DNA from: Prunella strophiata
Taxonomy: Eukaryota; Chordata; Aves; Passeriformes; Prunellidae
NCBI GenBank assembly: GCA_036583965.1
Contig: JAZBQD010000015.1
Span: 87,411,309-87,475,308, forward strand
Reading direction: 5' to 3'
DNA length: 64,000 nucleotides
Under the pieces are notes generated by a model, which saw only the letters and a program-made list of their open reading frames with translations, was not told the DNA's origin and searched no databases. The position numbers and the translations under genes were made by a program. Below, one piece after another: positions 36,163 through 50,000 of the stretch. Position 1 is the first letter of the stretch, and each line of letters begins with the position of its first letter.

Positions 36163-39100
36163 TGTTCACCTCACATGGAGGAGATGACCCAGGGATATTT
36201 AATCTGCACAGGATGTGGAATAAGTGTAGTTCTTTGAGGGGAGAGACAGATTTAGCATTCAGGTGACTGTTATTTATTACTCTTTTTGTAAGTCACATCA
36301 CAAGTGAGATTTAGCCATGTTGAACTTGATAGACTTATGCTATCTGACATTAGCAGTGTACTGAGCTAATTATTGTGGTGCTCTGCATATTTTTCACAGT
36401 GAGAAAGAAGCTTTGGCCCATTCACAAGCCATGGAGATGCAGTAGCTCCAAGGCTTGAGCATAGTCATGAGCAGCAGGAGTGACTAGCCACTTAAGAATC
36501 CTCCTTTAGGTTGGAGGTGATGGGTTTTCCTCCTTCTGCCAAAACATAAGCCATCTGCAGATATAAGTAATCCGTATCAGTTATTTACAGATGCCTTAAA
36601 CAGCAGAAGCAAGTAGAGGCATTTAGTCTGGATGCTGTGGTGTTGAACAGTGATTTGTTGGGATTTTTGATCAAAAAAAAGGGCATTAACAAAATGAAGC
36701 CAGCACCACCAATCTAGAATGGCCACTAAAATGTCTGGTCTTAGAAAGTTGGCAGGCTGAGGAGGGTGAGAGGAAACTATCTGATAAAAAAATCAAGTCA
36801 GCAGTGGCTGAACACAGACATTTCTCACAGGGACCAAACCAAAATGAAGAAACTGTGGTTGAGTCTCTGATGGCTTTCACTGTAGGCACCAACACTAATT
36901 ATCAAATACCCAGACTGACCCAAAGTGTCCTAAGGGATGGGCTGCAAATCAGAAGCTGCAAATTCAGGTTTAAATGGGACAGAGTCTGTGCTGGATGCCA
37001 CACTCTCTCCTTGTTAGATGAGGCTTGTGTCCCTCCACAGTGTAGGTTACCCAGGAGTTTTTGTAGCAGTGATTAATTGGAAATCAGCCCTGCTTGTGTT
37101 CATCCTTTTGTTTCTGATGCATAACTTCTCAGAAGAACAGCATTGGATTTTTTTGTAGCCATTAAAATTGACCTGTTGTTTTCAGCCTTTGAGACCTCTG
37201 ACTCATTTTGGAGTGATTTTGACCTGTTTTGTGCCTGAGTTTTCTTGCTTACAAGCTGGTTTTCCCTGATAAAGTGCTGTTACAATTGCTGCACTTGCAA
37301 CACTGCTTTTGTCGCATGTGTGACTGTGTCTGCAGGACAATTCTCTGCTGTTTCTCTGCTCTCTGCTTGTAAAGTCCATGCTATCATTTCATAAATTCTA
37401 TTTAAAGATGGTATTAAAATTGGTGGTGTTTAGGCTTACATTTCCCAAACAATTGTGCTTTTGTTTATTTGCAAATGTGGCTGGCTGGACACATTTTCAA
37501 GGGAACTGCCTTTTAGAACCTTCTCACTCCTTGCTTTTGAAAGTCTTCAGTGTATATTAAGCTAGGCCCATGTAGTCACTAGTCATATTTGAAAACATGA
37601 ACCTTCAGATTGGCCTTTTTTATTTGGTTGGGGTTATTTTTAAATCTTCTTTCTTTGAGACCTCAAGGGAGAGACAAATTAATCATCATCTGGTGACACT
37701 CCATTAGGGAAACAAAATTCTTTTTGAAGTCTCGATGCAATTATTTCATGGAAACTTTCATTGTGTCATAACCTCAAAGATTAAATGTGATAAGACAATG
37801 AAAAATACCCATTTCAAGGATGCGACAAAATATTAAATTTGTTCTGTGAACTAGTTTTTGATATACTTTATCATCCTTAAAAGAGGCAAATGATATAGAA
37901 TGGAGTACTGTGTCAGGTGTGTGTCTTTGTTTCTTGGGCCAACTTTGTGTATTATGTGAATGTCCATGTTTGCATAAGGACACACTCTCGGTGCCTTCCT
38001 TACCTCCCAGCATCTGTAGGTTGTAGTTGGCAAAGCACTGGGGAATATAACTCATTCCAACTAATATTGGAAACTGAAGCAGTAGCTCAGGGGAGTGGGA
38101 TACCAAGTTTGGCACTCAAGGTTGGCAAAGATGTTGTGAGTGTGGCTGATGCTCACTGAGTTTGAAGGAAGGGGACAGGTTGCTGCTGGCTTGCTTTCAT
38201 CTCATTCCCTCCAAGCAAGTAGTAGCATACCTGAAGGCCACCTCCAAAGCAGAGCAATGACATGCCATTGCTCAGCCTTGTTTAGGGCTAGGAAGAGAGA
38301 AACACTACAGTTATAGCTTTCCTAATGCATGCCCTAGCTGTTTCCTGTGCTGGCTTGCCTTTTCTTGAGAGACTCTGAGAATATATGTTCTCTGAGCAAC
38401 AGGCTTGCTGTTTGGGGTTCCAAAATAGAATGCATTCCCTGCATCTGAATGAGGTAGCTCTTCCCTTGGTGAAGGCCCTTGCTTCATCCAGCCTGGAAAC
38501 TAAGAGTACAGAATGCATATAAGCAGTTGCTTTTTTATCAAAGCAGCAGTGATTTTCTGAAAGCAGTAAGTAGATCCTTCCACATGTGTCCCAGCAATAG
38601 AGATTTCTGCCACTTGTGATGAAATGCCCAATTGCCAGCAAGACAAGGAACCAGGCACCAGTTGAAACTCAACAGGAGTATTTTTGTTGGCTTTATTGGG
38701 CAGAATCTAGAAGTCTACAATTACTGCATGAAACTGAAACTGCATTCTGGAAAAATGTAATTGAATGCAGACCTGGGGCACTCTTGAGATGATAATGAGC
38801 CACAGAAGCTCGAAGGTACTAGATTATGATGCCAGCCCTTATGGTAGGCGTCAATTTATCAATTGCTTTGATGCAAATGAGTGTCTCATACCAAGCTAAA
38901 ATTGTGTTTCTGCAGCAAATCAAAGCTAAGCAGTAGGATTTATATATAGATAGATAAATCGTAGCTGTGCTTAGCAGTGCTTCCCTCACCATTTTTCACA
39001 GGGACAGTAAAGTCATTAATCTTTGCTAGTAAGAAGCTTTTTAGAAAAGAGATAAAAAGGTTTAGGAACATACCAACAATTTAGTGTTCAAAGAGAAAAG

Positions 39101-42100
39101 TGGTTACTGACAGGAGTCCTGTCTTATTTAAGCCACGTCTGAATGTGTCACCTAGGGTAAGACAGTGGTAGACGGCAGTTGCACTGCTAGATTGCAACAC
39201 CAAGTGTGCTTTTTGGGTAGGTAGGTGAGATTCTGCATGCAGGAAGAGATACATTTTGAGCTTGACTGGGGCTTCAGGTCTCATTTGGTGGAGAAAAAGT
39301 GTACCCCAAAAGGCAAAGAGCCACTGGCACTGCAGAGAAGAATGCTGCTGGGAAGTTGTGTAAGATTCAGGCATACACTGCTTACCCTGGTATTCTTTCT
39401 GCTTGTCTTTTAAATGAAAGTACTGCTTTATAGTTTCTTATGCACCCCACCAAATAATACATTCCCTGTGAAATGTAATGGGAAGTTACTGCTGTAATTA
39501 ACTCATTGATTGTTTAAAACAATTGCTAATTGTACGTGGTTGGAAAGCTGGGAGGATCTCACTGTCACTAATGTGACTGGATAATTACAGATTTTTCTTT
39601 TCATATTTTTTTTCTGTAAAACATGTTTTCTTTGCAGTAGCTTTTATTTTTGGCCACCTAACTTTTAGTTCCCATGACTGACAGATGCAGGCTAGCAATC
39701 AGCCCCAAGGCAGGAAAAAGGATGGAGGTATTTCAGACCTCAATAATTCGGCCCCCTTAGGGACACTCTAGGTAAACAAAGTATTCATTCTTATATGTAA
39801 TGCATGTATGCTACTGTAAACACGTAAAAACAAAGGTCTGTGCAATAGCAAAAAAGTCTATATACCTTTGGGAGGCTTCTAAGTGCCAGAATATGGTTCA
39901 GTAGCTCTTCTTTTAGAAGAGGAAACAAAAAAGGGAAACAAATAGCTTGGAAAGCCACCTCTGAGATGCTGCTTCTGCATCTCGGCATAAGAGCCTGTAC
40001 ACTACCCACGCACATTCGATATTTCTTTTCAATGAGCAGTGCGGTTGCTAGCTTTTACCACAAATCCTGGGCAAACTGAAAAATGCCAGCTCTTCCCTGT
40101 TCTTCTTCTCACAGCCAGTTAACAGAGCATCTGCATGCCACAGTGTGTTGGCACAGTGCTTCTTCCAGATAACATGTCATGCTCCATGCAGTCCTTCTGC
40201 AGCAATGCATTGCTCTCTGTGGATATCTCTTTTTGAAGCAAATGCCAGTCCCAGGCCTAGGTGTAGTAGTAACTTGCAGCCACTTCTTGCCAAGATATTG
40301 GGAGATTTTTAAGCGAATGTGTCTACAAGAACTGACTGGAGCCATCATTAAAAGTAAGCTCCTCTCTTCTGATGTGTATCTTGTAGCCCTACTTCAGATA
40401 TGCAGTCAATTTGTGCAAGACACAAATCAGTTACTTATCCACAGGATAAGTACATTTGCATGTAATGAAACAGGAGCTCCTTCTGAGTCTTTTCTTTAGT
40501 GACTAAGCCTCGTATCTTTACAGAGGCTTCCAGAACTCAGTGTGCTCCAATTACAAACTAGGATTTTCTTCTGGTGCTCTGTGTTTGTTTATGCAGTTTA
40601 GCTCTGCTTTAGCTATTGGTATATCTGGGAAGATCTTGCTATGTCAGTGATGCCCTAATAATCACCATTGTAATGGGCTCATGCTACATAAGGGCTGAAT
40701 TCTGATAGACTTACTAGTACTGAGTAGTAGATTTTCCTCACTCTGCATCCATAAAACAATATTAATATCTAAAGTAAGACATATAAGAGGCCTTTTTGCA
40801 ATATAGACTGCTAGGAAATAATTCTCTTTGGAGAGAACTTTCCATAGTGTGGACCAGAGAGGTTCTAAGTGTGATTTTTCCTTTGAAAATTACATCTGTA
40901 GTCATGGGTTCACTTGCCTTATACTGAGCAATGCAAAAGACATTTTACAGCAATATTTGCATGTATTTGCATTCAGTTTAACATGGCGGGGGAGTTTAAT
41001 TCCGCATTAATCAGTGCATTGATTTTATAGGAGTTTTTCATAGCTTTATGGGGGAAGATAAAGCTACTGAAGAGTTGACACAGATTCAGTGGGATGTTCT
41101 TCCCATAAGACAAGGCAAAAATGAAATTTCAGTGTGTGCAGGAGGAGAGTTATCAAACAGCAATTGGTCTGGAATTTCTGTCTTGGGAAGGGTCTCAAAG
41201 TATTGTGGTTAATAAAAAAAAAAAACAAAAAAAAAAAAAGCTAAAATCACATTTCTGAGGAATGAGGGTGCTCATCTTGTTTGTCTGCTTTTCAGAGTGA
41301 ATGGGCTCACAGTGTACCCTCAGAGACACAGATGTTCTCAAACCTTTAGGCTGAGAATGCAGCTGCAGGGCCCTATTTGGCCCAGGAGAAATATTATTTG
41401 GTTGCATTTTTTCCATGAGAAAACGGAGGCGAAGGGGGAAGGTGTGAAATCTTTGTGCAATATCCTGTGGCCAGAATCAGATAGCATTAGGTTTTTACCA
41501 AGAAAGTGCTTTCTTCAAAGATGCCCTGTTTCACTTGGTTGAATACATATATAGGAAAGACAAAATCTGTTGAATGCTTATTTAAATAACTCTTTATTAG
41601 TTTGGTGGGTTGGAAGTGCTCCTTGGATTTAAATTCTGATATCAATGACTCCTTTAGAAAGTCTTAAGAAGCAATGAAGATTAATTATCTTAGCTTAGAT
41701 CTGGATCTAGCCTTAAATACCCTAAGTGTTTCTTTCAATTCAGCACTAAGAAGAAAACTGCAGGGGAAGGTATCACTAAGTTATAAAACCTTCAGACCAT
41801 ATACCAACATTAGAATTCTGTATTTGGATCAAAAATTATTGCTAATGAACAGAAATTAAGATTTTAATGCTCTGCTCTGAGAAGCTATCCGGAGTAGAAT
41901 CAGAGAAAATAGTAATTTTAATTGTTAATGGGAAAAGTAGCACAGGAAATTATTTTTGCAAAATTGCATTGATCAGGACTGTAATTAAAAGACATCTTAA
42001 AGAAATCAAGAGAAGCTCAGCATAGATTTAGATTTTAAAGCATGCTGGATTTAGAGTGCTCCAGATGTTTTCTTAGAACAAGCTTCATTGACCTGGAATA

Positions 42101-45100
42101 TCAAAGTGTGCCAGTGTACTCACTGGAGCATTGTTAATGCCTCTGGCTGGGTTTGTTTCAGGATCCTTGGTTTGAATTTCAGTGTATTTAATTTTGCGAG
42201 CACAGTAAACTACAGAGAATGATTAATCTACAGAGATTAAATTTGTAAAGGTATTCCAACCATCCAAACACAAAGCTTTACATTGTGACATCTCTCTATT
42301 CTATTTTGGTTTTAACTAAGTCATCCCAAGTGTGTAGATCCATTGTTCACTGGAAACCTATTTTTGCAAGGCTTGCATTATCAAAAATCTTTATCAGCAC
42401 AACTGTGTTTGAAATATCTTTTCACATTTTTAAAAGGCCTGTGTCTTATCTGACCTGTCATTCCAGGCACCTTTTATAGCCAAAGATACCAGCAAGTGAT
42501 GCCCAAAACAATTGAAAAATTACAAAAAAAAATCTGTAATCTTCATTGAAATTATAGTTAGACAACTACCCATCCTCCCAAGCAGTAGACCATTGGAAGG
42601 TATTACTTTACAGAATGTTGGCATACAGCTTTAGACCTTAGAACTAAAAGACACTGATATTACAGTGTCTCTCATCTCAAACAGTGCCATGCTTCAGGTC
42701 AACAGAGGTGAATGAGTCAGCAGCACTTCCTGTGTCTACTGAGACATGGAAGAACCACCCTAAACTTTACAAGTATCTATTATGCAGAGGCAAAGTGTAT
42801 TTTCTAAATTGCTTCTGTGATGCAGTTGAGAGCTGTGTTCTATATCTGAATAACCACCATCAATTTCAGAACTTGTGAACAAAAACCAAAGGTTATGGAT
42901 TTTGTCCTTCATGCCTCAGGACCCTCAGAGGGTCCTAAAAGCTAGCATTCCTTTGGTAAGTGTCCCTGAATGATGTCATTTTGTCAAGCCTAGCATGACC
43001 AGGCTGTGACACTGGACAGCTGTAAGCCTTTGCATATCTGGGGCTATGCACTGGAAATCTCAATGTTACCATTACTGTGCAGCAAAAATGATGTGTTACA
43101 TGTTCAGAGTCAAATGTGCCAGGAAACAGCATGTGAAGACAATAGATTTATTCAATCCATGGTCTTTTAACAATGAAAGAAAACATCAGAAGAATAAGTA
43201 ATAATACACAGTAGTTTAAGTGAGAGTAAAGAATTTTCTTGACTGATCTAGCTCCTCAGCTAGCTCCTAATTTTTTTTCTCCTTAATCAATCTGCAGTCC
43301 TTCCCCCTTCCTTTGTTGTCCAAAATGCCTGCTTCTGTCTGTTCTCAGAAGATGGGGAGAAGGCACAGAAAGAAATGAAGGAAAGAGATTACCTCCTGTG
43401 CCATCCAAAGCTAGAACCCCTTTGTCTCTCCTTACAAAGCTGTGCTTTTTTCTTCCTCACCATGAAGACACTGCTTCTACATCCTCTCTAAGATGCTTCA
43501 ATTTAATATTACTTTATTATACCTCAATAAGCACATTCCTGCCTTGGAGGCACTCACAGCTCCAGAAGTCCTAGTCCTAAACTCCATGCTTCAAACTTCA
43601 TGTAACTGTAATTACTTTAACTCTGGTACAATTGTCAAAATACAAGATCCTAATTGTATGGACAGTGCTGCCCAGAACTGGGAAGCTGATGACTGGTTAA
43701 CCTCCCATTCACTCTCCTCCACACCATTAGTTTTGTAGTAGTCCTTCTATGGACCCTGAGGAAATTGATGTTTAAAAAGTTTGCACAGTCCAGTTATTCA
43801 ACATGATTATACTGCTGCAAATGCCAAATGTGGTCCCATTGCACAGACTCAAAGTAGAACATGCAGCAGAGTAGCATTGCTTAGCAGTGTGCTAGATGAA
43901 GCACTGCAGTGCATGGAATTTTAAATCCATGCTAAATCAGTGACAATAACAATGGACTACATCAGTATAACCCCAGTGATGGGTCAGGTCACTGCAGTTA
44001 CTCTGGGGTCTCTGTGTATTAGCTCTTTGTATTTTGTACTTGTTTTATTTTTTTGATCCTTCCAGGATCAACTAAATTTCCTAGATTCCATCTCTCCTCC
44101 AGCTCTCCTACCTCTTTTTGTCCCTTAACTAAATCTCCATTGGCCAATACCTCTGATCACATCTCATGTATTTATTTACTAATCCCAAATGTAAAAAATA
44201 GAGGATTCATAATTCTGAACTGCCAAAAATTTCAGGAGATCTGAGCTACAAGTTGTGACCTGCAAACCCCAGTGCTGCTCTGACAGTGACCCAGTAGAAG
44301 GGGAGTTGTGCATTGTGTAAATATAATGTTGTTTATAGCCCTTGCTAGCAAGCCAGAAGCTGACGCCATTCCTTGGTACTAATTAACACGCCTTCTCTTT
44401 CTCACCGGGGAGATTTGTGAGAGCAGAAGCAGACTCTTGAAAGATGCTGATGAACATGGTGGCTAGTAAAGGACACCTTATGTTCTTTGCTTCTTTATAT
44501 AGACTGCAGTTTTGCCCAACAGGCACTGTGCAATTTCTAAATGCCCAGGCAGGAAGAACTGGTTCATAATTGAATATAGATTCAAATAAAGCTCCAGCAC
44601 ATCATTTCTGTAAAGCATTGGATAAACAATGCCATCTCTCTCTTTGTCATATTTAAGTAATACTTTTACAGTTTTATCTACTTGAATTGTAACCTTTTCA
44701 AAGCCTGGCTGTTTGAACAGTACCTTGTTTAAAGCCCTGCCTCATGCAAGTGGAGGTGCTTATTGCAGATAATTACTTATGAATAGGCCTTTGTCCCAAA
44801 CAGCTTACAAGGGACCAAGCTCATTCCACAAAACCTGATGAAATAAATCAGATGGCATTCATGTTCTGTTGGTACTGACTTGACCTGAATTCAACCTGTC
44901 TGATATAAAGATGAAAATCATTCCATATCATTATAAAGCCCCTTCAACCATTCATCATCTCTAATTGCTAACTTCATTATCCCCTAGCTAAGCATCATGC
45001 CAGCTATTCATAATAGCTTTATAATAAGCTGCTTCATTCTCTAGAACCCATATTCTTTGTTTTCTCACCTTGTCTCCCTTCTAAGTCCTGCTTTGGTTAG

Positions 45101-45870
45101 AAGAACAAGAGAAAGAGCAAAGCAAACACTTGTTCCCCATTAACAGTCCCTGCATTTCCACTTGAAGACCAGGTTGGCCTCACAGAATTCCTATTACTCT
45201 CCCATGTGCAGCTGCAGCCAGTGCCCTACATTGTCAGGGCTGGTAGCCTTTTCATTTCCCCCTCAGCATGTTTCTGTGCAGACATCAAAAGAGTGATGCC
45301 TCGGGCAGGCAGAGCAGTCCTTTGTCATTTAACACATTGCATTTCCCAGGATAGCTGTTTTCTGGCAACCAGCTTGTGGAGGTGGCATTCCCTCAGATGG
45401 AGGTGGCTAAGAAGTGGTGGAGGAACCTTTATCAGAAAGGCAAAATTACAAAATACACATAATTCTGGATTCCTCGAAACATCTAGAAAAATGACAAAGT
45501 ATGGCCGAGAAAAAAAAAATAGTGCCTTGATATGAAAAGCTTATTTGCAGCTTATAGCGCATTAGATCTCTCAAGAAAGAAAGCTGCAGGTTCCCTGAGG
45601 AAGAAGGCCAAATGGCTTCTCTGGAGAAAACTGAAAAGCTGTGTATATTCCCATGAGCACAACTCACCAACTTCTTACTAAAGGGCTGTAGCATGGTCAC
45701 ATCCCACTCAAATATCTTGTCTGAGTGGCTGAAAACTGTTACCCTGACAAGAGAGCTTGGAACTTGCAGTTGCAGTATGCAGAAGTGCACTCACACACCA
45801 CTGAGACTGCCTTTGGTTGTTACCTCAAAGGTGTACAAGTCAGAGGAAGATACTATTGATTGAATGTTTT
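36163..45870. other. Noncoding DNA, no gene seen
   Basis: A 9.7-kb stretch with no convincing exon or transposon. An A-rich run lies at 41,214-41,239. Position 38,866-38,878 reads CTTTGATGCAAAT, an octamer (ATGCAAAT) overlapping a TCF-like core, inside a compact block (38,700-38,930) that could be a conserved noncoding element. Another compact CpG-retaining block lies at 44,340-44,430. Open frames of about 100-120 codons (37,774-38,115, 38,288-38,641) show no domain. Confidence 0.5.
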
Positions 45871-46015
45871 AGAATCATAGAATAATTTTGATTGGATGGG
45901 ACATCCAGAGCTCAAAGCAGATCTAATTAGATCAGATTGCTTGAGGACTTACCCCTTCCAGCCTTGAAACCCAACAGAGACAGACAACCTACCTGGGAAA
46001 CTTGGTCTTATGCTT
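45871..46015 (-). mobile_element. CR1 LINE 3' tail fragment, minus strand
   Basis: Begins with the inverted CR1 tail 'agaatcatagaataattttg' and continues with degraded text equivalent to 'ggaagggacatctagagctcatctagtccaacc', then 'gacaacctacctgggaaact'. Only about 145 bp can be followed. It is older and more diverged than the other copies. Confidence 0.75.
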
Positions 46016-46878
46016 GGCTGTAAGTAATTAGTAGTCTCACCTTTAAACTTTAAACTGTTGTGGGGAAGGGAAAATACTTTTTTCTGCAGAAATGTGTGCT
46101 TCAGTGCAAGCATCACAAGAATGCAAACTATGTTCTCTCATGAATCTTTTCTCAGCATGCTCTTCAAGTACTGCCTATGAACACTAAGTTCTTAGTTGTT
46201 CATGGTGATGTAAGGAACACTAGATGTGTTTGACCTCTTAGTATACATTTTGGTGATGTATTTCCAGCAATAACCCGTAAAGTGATTGAAAATTTCCATC
46301 TGCTATTGGCCTCATAATGCAGTTAGAGCTTTCCCAAAGTCTTGAACCAACAAAGTCTTGAAGCCTGGATGCTTTAAGCCCAGAGGATGACTGCTCTAGA
46401 GGAAACTTGAAGATCATTAGGACAAAAAGTCTGTTAAAATGTCAGAGTACATTGTATACTGCAGTCCTAAGCTCTGCTGGGGCCCCTTGGAATTTTTGTA
46501 ATACAAAGTAATAAAAAAGATCTGCAGTGGGTTTTACCACTATTTTGCTGCATTCACTCCACTGTGAATGAAATGTGTATTGTACTGCAGTCCTTCTAGT
46601 TCAGCCTTCAATCACATTCTTCTCTGGTTTAAACCTCTGGGAAAGAGAAGTCCTGCCCTTTGTGCTATTTTGTTCCCTGGAAACTAAGGTTTTGACAGAT
46701 GGACATCGTGGATCATACAGGTGAAGAAGTTGAATCTATAAAACCTCCAAAAATTAGCATATATTAGGAGTAAGTGTGGGAGGTAGTGCTGAAGGTAATT
46801 TTACCCCCTAAAGAGTTGCAGCTATTCTAATTACTAAAGATTTGGAACAGGTGTACCCTTAATAGGGCACAGGTACAT

Positions 46879-47002
46879 CCAATGACATTGAGTAATATAA
46901 AAGGAGGGGCCAGCAGGAGAGGAGAGACAGAATTCAGTTAGCAGTGCTGTGGTGGAGAAGGAGGATGGAGTCAGCACTGTGAGGAACAGAACTTGTGGGA
47001 AG
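46879..47002 (+). promoter_or_regulatory. Candidate TATA promoter with possible noncoding first exon
   Basis: CCAAT (46,879-46,883) is followed closely by a canonical TATAAAAG (46,896-46,903), then purine-rich sequence. A splice-donor-like AG|GTATGG occurs at 47,001-47,008. A start about 30 bp below the TATA box would give an exon of about 75 bp. No open frame of note begins there, so the product would be noncoding or a 5' UTR. The CCAATGACA string also occurs on the minus strand of the solo LTR at 32.4 kb, so this could instead be a degraded LTR. Function is inferred from motif order only. Confidence 0.3.
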
Positions 47003-50000
47003 GTATGGGACTTTTTACAGCAAGATAACATTTCAGATTTTGCTAATATAATTAGTAACCTTATCTGTGTCCATAATGGACATGTAAATTTTTATTTCTT
47101 GTGAATAATTTACGCACATGATGGCTAAGATTGTGAAAAGTACTACAGGTGTGTTGTTATAAATTATGGCAATGCATCACTGAAAAAGCTGAATTAGATT
47201 TTAGCTGTTAATATTTCCTGCTTTTATAAAAGCCCCTAAGAAATTACTAAAATCTAGCTTGGATATTGAGGCTTTAACCAATGGGCAGACATTAAAGAGC
47301 TTGGCAAGATTCACATTAAAATATGTTCCAGGATTTCAACAAAAACTGATTATACAGCTATTTCTTCAGATCCTTCAGCACACTGCAGCTTCTTTGTGTT
47401 GACTGCTATTTAAGGTTTTAAAGAGGTAAAAAATGCTTAATATGGCTTTTTGTCAGCAAGACCTGTTGATGATGCATGTATTGTCTGTTGGTGTTGTAAA
47501 GCCTGGTTGTGTTAAACTCTGGGGACCCTAGGAGAATGATGACATGGGACTGATGCAAAGGCAAACTTCTCCCTCCATGCTTGTGCTTTATGCCAGTCCA
47601 CAGTGAAAGTACACGCAGCAACTGAGGGATAGGGGTCTGATGATGAAAAATGACTGGCCCATAGTAAACAGGGCCTAAAAAGAGGAGAGTAAGAACCTTT
47701 TTTTTTCTGCTTCTTTCTGGAGAAAATAAAAAGTTCCTCATGCAGATTTCTGTACCATTTGGAGGACCCCATGTTTATGCTGAAGGAGGAAAGACTGAAA
47801 AAGATGCTCGTGATAATCTCAGAAGCTTCTTGCTTCACTTCATCACTGTTAGCTCACTGGGTGATATGTATAGAAACTGTATGCTATTCCTAGGGATTTG
47901 TGTTGTCTTAATTTCTAATTTGAGAAAGCTGTGAGCACTTATTGAAGTGAGGTGATTGACAGTGTGTGCTGCTGTCAGGCCCAGTGGAGGCAGATGCTTA
48001 TGAAAGCTTCCCCCTACAGCTTTGCCAGCATTCGTACCTTAATCAGCCTTTGCAGCTGCCTCAGTACTCTTGGTTCCTGCACTGTTCATGTGTTATTGCA
48101 AAGTGTTTTTCAGTGGTGGGGGAAGCTCTGAAGGTTGGGAGGGTTTGTTGTTTCGAAGTCGCCCTGGAAGTTTAGGGAGGTGTTCACAGGTTTCCTGATC
48201 TTCTCTCTTCTCCTTCCCTTTATCTTCTTTCTCATATGGCTGAATGTTGCTTCCCCTCATCTCATGTTCCCACTTGATTCTGCCTGCTTGCCTGTTCATT
48301 TGTACCTCTGTTAGACCTCATGAACCTTTAGCTTGTTCTCACAGCTCAGCCTCTCATCCTCTGTCTGATCTTGGTCAGAGTTTGACTTTACTGGGTTTGC
48401 TGTGTGGCTTTGCCCATGTCTCCAGCCTCCAAAGCTTTTGCACTTCGTGACTTTCTCAGATTGCTTTAAACTGGTACTGGAAATCACGGGAGCCATAGTG
48501 AGCTGAAAAACTGAAATGAAAACCTTTTAATTTTGTGTGGCTGCCCCAGCGACACACAGGAGACATGGCAAGTCCCAGGCCATTGACCTGGAAACTTTGG
48601 GTAAGAGTCTATAACTGTGTTACTGCAAATGAGCTCTTTGGGGCTAAGTCTGTCAAACGTATTCTTCTTCATTTGCTGTTTCCTTTTGTATGTGAAAGTG
48701 TTCCCTAAATGAATGTGCTTCATGCACAGTCATATCCCTGACCTTCAAGTAAACTGTTCAGAACTGCAAGCAACAGACTTAATATGAGTCATTTATAAAG
48801 GCAAAAAATCCAGTCATCCCTATTATGTGCTGATTGTAACTTTGTCTGCTGTAGGCTGGTGATCTCAGTAGCCAACAGAGAGTTTCTGAGATAATAACTA
48901 TCAATTTAATTGCTTGGAAATAAATCTTTTGGTCTGTCTAGCAATTTCAAGCCACGCTCTTACTTACTTTGGATGTATTACTTCATAAAAGATTCCTGCA
49001 GTGTGATCCTTCTCCATAGCTTTACCTGAGAAGCAACTTATAAGTAAGGATTATCAGCAGGAAGTGTTAGTCTGTACATTCTTGGGGAAGCCATGCCTAT
49101 TTGATATGATCAGGAATTAATTTAATTAGTTATGTAGACAGAAATATGAGGGCAGTTTGTGCTAAGAGCAATGCTTTTGCAAGCTGATTGACTTCACTGA
49201 AATTGCCTGTGATGGGAAGTTCAGTTTGACCTATTTTTTTAAAATTTTCCTTAAAGCCAGATGACTCAGACCTTTCTGGAGCCAGGGCAGACAGAGCACT
49301 GTGTATGGCTCAGTCCTTGAGGGGTTTTGACAGGAAGTCCTAGACTTCTGTGATTTTGTGATATTCATGTCTGTCCTACACACTCTCAAAGGGATAGACA
49401 TTCAGGATATCTCAAGTGGCAGTTCTAGAAAGACTGATGTTTTCTCAGGTGTCTGAAGCTGATCACCCAGGATTTCCAGGCGCTAACAATGAAAAGTAGA
49501 TTTTTCTTTTTTCAGGATTGTTTCTTTTATTCTTGTCTTGAGATGTGTAATTATTGAAAAAAAAAAAAGAAAATATGGAGAAAACTGTGGCATCCTGAAA
49601 GGTGATGACTGTGACCCACTTTACTGAGTTTTCTTTGCCTTCAGGAGTGTCCAGGAAAGGCTGTTCCAAGTCATAAGTTTATCACTGTAGAATCTTCCTA
49701 GGTTCCACCAAGTTTCGAAGTTTGCTCTATTGCATATTGTAAATCCAGGGCTTCTGCTGTTTTTAACTTGTTATTTTAAGTGAAACACTTGATTTTGTCC
49801 AAATTAAGGTTCTTCTTATGAAACAACTGTAAACACAGCTCTGAAACCCTCCTATTGCCTTCTTTGCTTTACTTTTCAAACATGTAGTTTTACTTGGAGC
49901 CAACAAAACCATAAGTGCCTGGTTTTCTATATCTGTAGGAAGCAGTATAAAACTAACCCATGATGTGGGAGCATTACTGCCAGTTTGTTCAGCCAGAGGT

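Noticed and set aside
44640..44780. Possible old SINE/L2-like text
   Set aside because: Scattered similarity only. The order of consensus blocks could not be followed.
49290..49365. Possible CR1 tail ('cttctgtgattttgtgatat')
   Set aside because: The match is too short, and the sequence before it does not follow CR1.
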